A stretch of 54,274 bases of DNA from Nocardia otitidiscaviarum NBRC 14405 (GTDB lineage: Bacteria > Actinomycetota > Actinomycetes > Mycobacteriales > Mycobacteriaceae), in the NCBI RefSeq assembly GCF_000308635.1, contig NZ_BAGD01000275.1, positions 1 through 54,274 on the forward strand, in the 5' to 3' direction. A program made the translations under genes and the position numbers. The stretch's first letter is position 1. The number at the start of each line of letters is the position of its first letter. A model generated the notes under the pieces. That model did no database searches, was not told where the DNA came from, and saw only the letters and a list, made by a program, of their open reading frames with translations. Shown in pieces: positions 51,298 through 54,274 of this stretch.

Positions 51298-53373
51298 ATG
51301 GTCGACGACCACCGTGCCGACACCGACGACACCCGCCGCACCGGACGCCTCGCGCTGTCCAGGCGCGGCGCACTGGGCGCCGGGGCCGCCGCGCTGATGG
51401 CGGCGGGTGTCGGGTCCGCGGCCACCGCCTGCGGCGACGACGCGCGGGCGAGCGCCGAGGAACGGCCCAGCCGGAATCCGGTCGACCCCAGTGACCACGT
51501 GCTCGCGCGCCAGCGGCAGGCGCGGGACACCTTGCCGTTCACCGACACCGCCGATTTCGCCGACGCCGACCGCGGCTTCCTGGCCGCGCCGGAATCCGGA
51601 GTGATCACCGACGCCGAGGGAAAGACGGTGTGGGACAGCGACTCCTACGACTTCCTGCAGGGCGGCTGCCCCAATTCGGTGCATCCGAGCCTGTGGCGGC
51701 AGGGGCAGCTGGTGGTCAAGAGCGGGCTCTACGAGGTGGTGCCGGGGATCTATCAGATTCGCGGGCTCGACCTGTCGAATATGACCATCGTGGAGGGCGA
51801 TACCGGCATCGTGGTGATCGATCCGCTCATCTCGGTGGAGACCGCCGCGGCCGGGCTCGCGCTGTACCGCGCCCACCGGGGCGATCGGCCGGTCACCGGA
51901 CTGATCTACACCCATGCACATGTCGACCACTTCGGTGGCGCGCAGGGCGTCGTCACCGTCGAGGACGTGCGCGCGGGCCGGGTGCCGGTGCTGGCGCCGC
52001 GCGGCTTCCTGGAACACGCGGTGGCGGAGAACGTCTACGCCGGAACGGCCATGGCCCGGCGCTCGGCCTACATGTACGGTGCGGCCCTGCCGCGCGGCGA
52101 TCGAGGGCAGGTCGGGACCGGATTGGGCATGACGACCTCGGTCGGAACCGTGAGCCTTGTTCCGCCGACCCGCGACATCACCCACACCGGGCAGGAGGAG
52201 ACGATCGACGGCGTGCGGATCGTCTTCCAGATCACGCCCGGCACGGAAGCTCCCGCCGAGATGAACTTCTACTTCCCCGATCGGCGCGCACTCTGCATGG
52301 CGGAGAACGCGACCCACACCCTGCACAATATCGTCACGCTGCGCGGTGCCCTGGTGCGCGACGCACACGTCTGGGCCAAGTATCTGACCGAGGCCATCCA
52401 GCTGTTCGGGGGCAGGTCCGAGGTGGCCTTCGCCTCCCACCACTGGCCCACCTGGGGATCGGAGCGGATCGTGGAATGGCTGGGGCTGCAACGGGATACC
52501 TACGGCTACCTGCACGATCAGACCCTGCGGCTGCTGAACAAAGGGTACGTGGGCGCCGAGATCGCCGAGTTGATGACCATGCCGCCCGCTCTCGAAACCG
52601 CCTGGGCGAGTCACGGTTACTACGGCTCGGTCAGCCACAATGTGAAGGCCGTCTACCAGCGGTACATGGGCTGGTTCGACGGCAATCCGGCGCATCTGTG
52701 GGAGCATCCGCCGGTCGAATCCGCCAAGCGGCACGTCGCCGCCATGGGCGGCGCCGACGGAGTGCTGCGGACCGCGCGGGCCGCCTACGCCGAGGGCGAC
52801 TACCGCTGGGCGGCACAGGTGCTCGACTACCTCATCTTCGCCGAGCCGGAGCACGAGGCGGCGAAGATGTTGCAGGCCAGCACCTTCGAGCAACTCGCGT
52901 ACGGATCCGAGAACGGACCCTGGCGCAACTTCTACCTCTCCGGAGCGCACGAACTGCGCAACGGTCCGTTCGGCACCCCGACCAAGGCCGATGCGGCGGG
53001 CGTGGCGGCGGCGCTCACCGTGGAGCAGGTGTTCGACGCCGTGGCCCTGCGCGTCGACGGTCCGAAGGCATGGGAGACGAGGCTGGTGACCGACTGGGTG
53101 GTCACCGACGAGAACCGTACGCACCGTGCCGATCTGCGCAACGGCGTGCTCGTCCACTACGACACCGTCCCCGGTGAACCGGACAGCGTCCCCGCCGACG
53201 CCACCTTCAGCCTCACCCGCGCCACGCTCGTCGGCGTACTCACCGGCGCCGTGACCATGATCGATGCGGTGAAGTCCGGCGAGGTACGGGTCGCGGGCGA
53301 TCCGCTGCGGCTCCAGCAGTTGCGGGACGTGCTCGACACGCCCGACCCGGAGTTCGCCATCGTCACGCCCTGA
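51298..53373 (+). CDS. metallo-beta-lactamase-fold alkylsulfatase (SdsA1-like)
   Basis: 691 aa. A twin-arginine-like start ('LSRRGALGAGAAALMAAG') suggests Tat export. The metal-binding motif 'THAHVDHFGG' lies at about residues 204-213, with further ligands in 'ENATHTLHN' and 'FASHHWPTWG'. The dimerisation helices and the C-terminal SCP2-like domain (from about residue 560) complete the SdsA1 layout. Known members cleave the sulfate from alkyl sulfates such as dodecyl sulfate. ATG 51298 is preferred over GTG 51295. Regulated probably by the divergent TetR. Confidence 0.9.
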   Translation: MVDDHRADTDDTRRTGRLALSRRGALGAGAAALMAAGVGSAATACGDDARASAEERPSRNPVDPSDHVLARQRQARDTLPFTDTADFADADRGFLAAPESGVITDAEGKTVWDSDSYDFLQGGCPNSVHPSLWRQGQLVVKSGLYEVVPGIYQIRGLDLSNMTIVEGDTGIVVIDPLISVETAAAGLALYRAHRGDRPVTGLIYTHAHVDHFGGAQGVVTVEDVRAGRVPVLAPRGFLEHAVAENVYAGTAMARRSAYMYGAALPRGDRGQVGTGLGMTTSVGTVSLVPPTRDITHTGQEETIDGVRIVFQITPGTEAPAEMNFYFPDRRALCMAENATHTLHNIVTLRGALVRDAHVWAKYLTEAIQLFGGRSEVAFASHHWPTWGSERIVEWLGLQRDTYGYLHDQTLRLLNKGYVGAEIAELMTMPPALETAWASHGYYGSVSHNVKAVYQRYMGWFDGNPAHLWEHPPVESAKRHVAAMGGADGVLRTARAAYAEGDYRWAAQVLDYLIFAEPEHEAAKMLQASTFEQLAYGSENGPWRNFYLSGAHELRNGPFGTPTKADAAGVAAALTVEQVFDAVALRVDGPKAWETRLVTDWVVTDENRTHRADLRNGVLVHYDTVPGEPDSVPADATFSLTRATLVGVLTGAVTMIDAVKSGEVRVAGDPLRLQQLRDVLDTPDPEFAIVTP

Positions 53374-54120
53374 GTCGCGGTGCCGGGGCGGCGGTGCGAG
53401 TTCAGGCCCGTAACGCTGTCGGGCGCGCTCGACGATCGCGTCGAGGCGGGCGTGGTGCGCGCCCTTCCAGTACGGCTGACCGCAGTCCTCGCACTGAGCG
53501 AAGGTGTCGTAGGAGTGGTCGGTGTGCGCGGGCAGCAGCGCCCGCACCGACTCCCGATCCGTCTCGCGCAGTGAGCCGTTGCAGGTCGTACAGCGGGTCC
53601 AGGGGCGCAGCGGCGGCGCGAAGCGGGACAGCACGTCGTCGAGCTGTTCGGCGGGCCGGTGGCTGTAGACGTAAGCGCCCGCGAAGATTTCGCGACGCCG
53701 CAGCAGACCGCGGTCGCGGGAGAGCAGGATGCGCCGCTCGGCGGCCGAGCGGGCGGCCAGCGCCGCGTCGCCGATATCCGGATTCTCGTAGGCGGCGTCC
53801 ACGCCGAGCAGACGGAGGCGGCGGGTCAGGGTGCCGAGGTGGATATCGAGCAGGAAGCGCGGGCTCGCGACGGGCTGGGGGCGCGTCACCGCGCGCACCG
53901 TCACGGTCTGCCCGATGGTCGGAATGTGGGCGGCGGATGCCGGTGCACCGTCGACCAGGAGCTCACCGACCTCGGTGAGCGGTACCCCGAGCGATTCCAC
54001 CACGTGACCGAGCGTGGAGACGCCGTCCACACGCGCCGTCATCGGCGCGCCGCGCCGGCGGGCGGGCAGGAACGGTCCCAGTTCCGGCGCGAAATCGACG
54101 GTTATCCCCGAGGTGTCCAC
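53374..54120 (-). CDS. Mut7-C RNase-domain protein with ubiquitin-like N-terminus, no in-frame stop
   Basis: N-terminal ubiquitin/MoaD-like domain (about 1-85), then a Mut7-C PIN-like domain ('FLLDIHLGTLTRRLRLLG', 'RILLSRDRGLLRR') and a zinc ribbon ('CTTCNGSL', 'CEDCGQPYWKG'). Homologs as I recall are about 250 aa. Here the frame stays open past this point and runs antisense through the alkylsulfatase down to 51163. A one-base shift just before would reach TGA at 53363-53365, giving about 252 aa. The start used is GTG 54120. The 3' end is therefore set only by the domain boundary. The remaining 54121-54274 holds no recognised gene. Confidence 0.7.
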
Positions 54121-54274
54121 GCGGTCAGCATGCCAGCGCGGCGGGGACGCGGCCACCGTATTGCGGCGGTGCCGACGCGGGGCGGGGCGGTCCCCTGCGG
54201 ATGCCGGGTAGCGCGGTCGTGCCGTCGGCGCTCGGGTGCGGATACGGACGGGGCGGGTTCGCGGTATCGCGAAC

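Overview
The window is a 54 kb stretch of high-GC actinobacterial chromosome. Many GTG/TTG starts, ATGA/GTGA stop-start overlaps, a PrrA/PrrB-like two-component pair, a ChoD-type cholesterol oxidase, a phosphoglucomutase-GH65 pair of the Rv3400/Rv3401 kind and an EthA-like monooxygenase all point to the Mycobacteriales, most likely Nocardia or a close relative. No rRNA, tRNA, CRISPR array, insertion sequence or prophage was seen, and the region reads as vertically inherited chromosome.

Layout. 1-4543: the 3' part of a respiratory complex I operon (nuoL partial, nuoM, nuoN) with altered channel residues. 4682-9401: a five-gene, fully overlapping operon behind a canonical cobalamin riboswitch (lipoprotein, two FecCD-type permeases, ATPase, CbiX-like/[2Fe-2S] protein). 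9518-12846: a 40-residue Cys-rich protein, a methyltransferase, and an Lrp-type regulator divergent from lactate 2-monooxygenase. 12779-14757: prrB/prrA-like pair. 14949-18873: phosphomutase, GH65 phosphorylase and an atypical SDR. 18888-24382: HrpB helicase carrying a 42-bp coding minisatellite, coupled to a molybdopterin oxidoreductase, divergent from an ArsC-like protein. 24485-32779: TetR/serine hydrolase, an unrecognised protein, ChoD, a DoxX protein with an 11-residue repeat tail, and TetR/secreted lipase. 32807-36112: ECF41-type sigma factor, a small DoxX protein, and a response regulator with a very short histidine kinase. 36178-39319: ectABCD for ectoine and 5-hydroxyectoine, closed by a strong hairpin. 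39465-45659: NmrA-like protein, thioesterase, membrane protein, MmyB-like regulator, HPF, SCO6745-family protein and a TerD-AIM24 fusion. 45868-54120: EthA-like monooxygenase, MFS transporter, SDR, secreted esterase, TetR/alkylsulfatase pair, and a Mut7-C protein that has no in-frame stop codon where one is expected.

Themes. Several divergent or leader regions carry clean inverted repeats that look like operators. The window is rich in degenerate short tandem repeats: three between genes (about 21, 33/23 and 14 bp) and two inside genes (42 bp in hrpB, 33 bp in doxX). The most interesting system is the riboswitch-controlled transporter with its CbiX/ferredoxin-like partner. Also notable are the short histidine kinase with two TTA codons just upstream of the ectoine genes, the altered Nuo channel residues and the stop-less Mut7-C gene.
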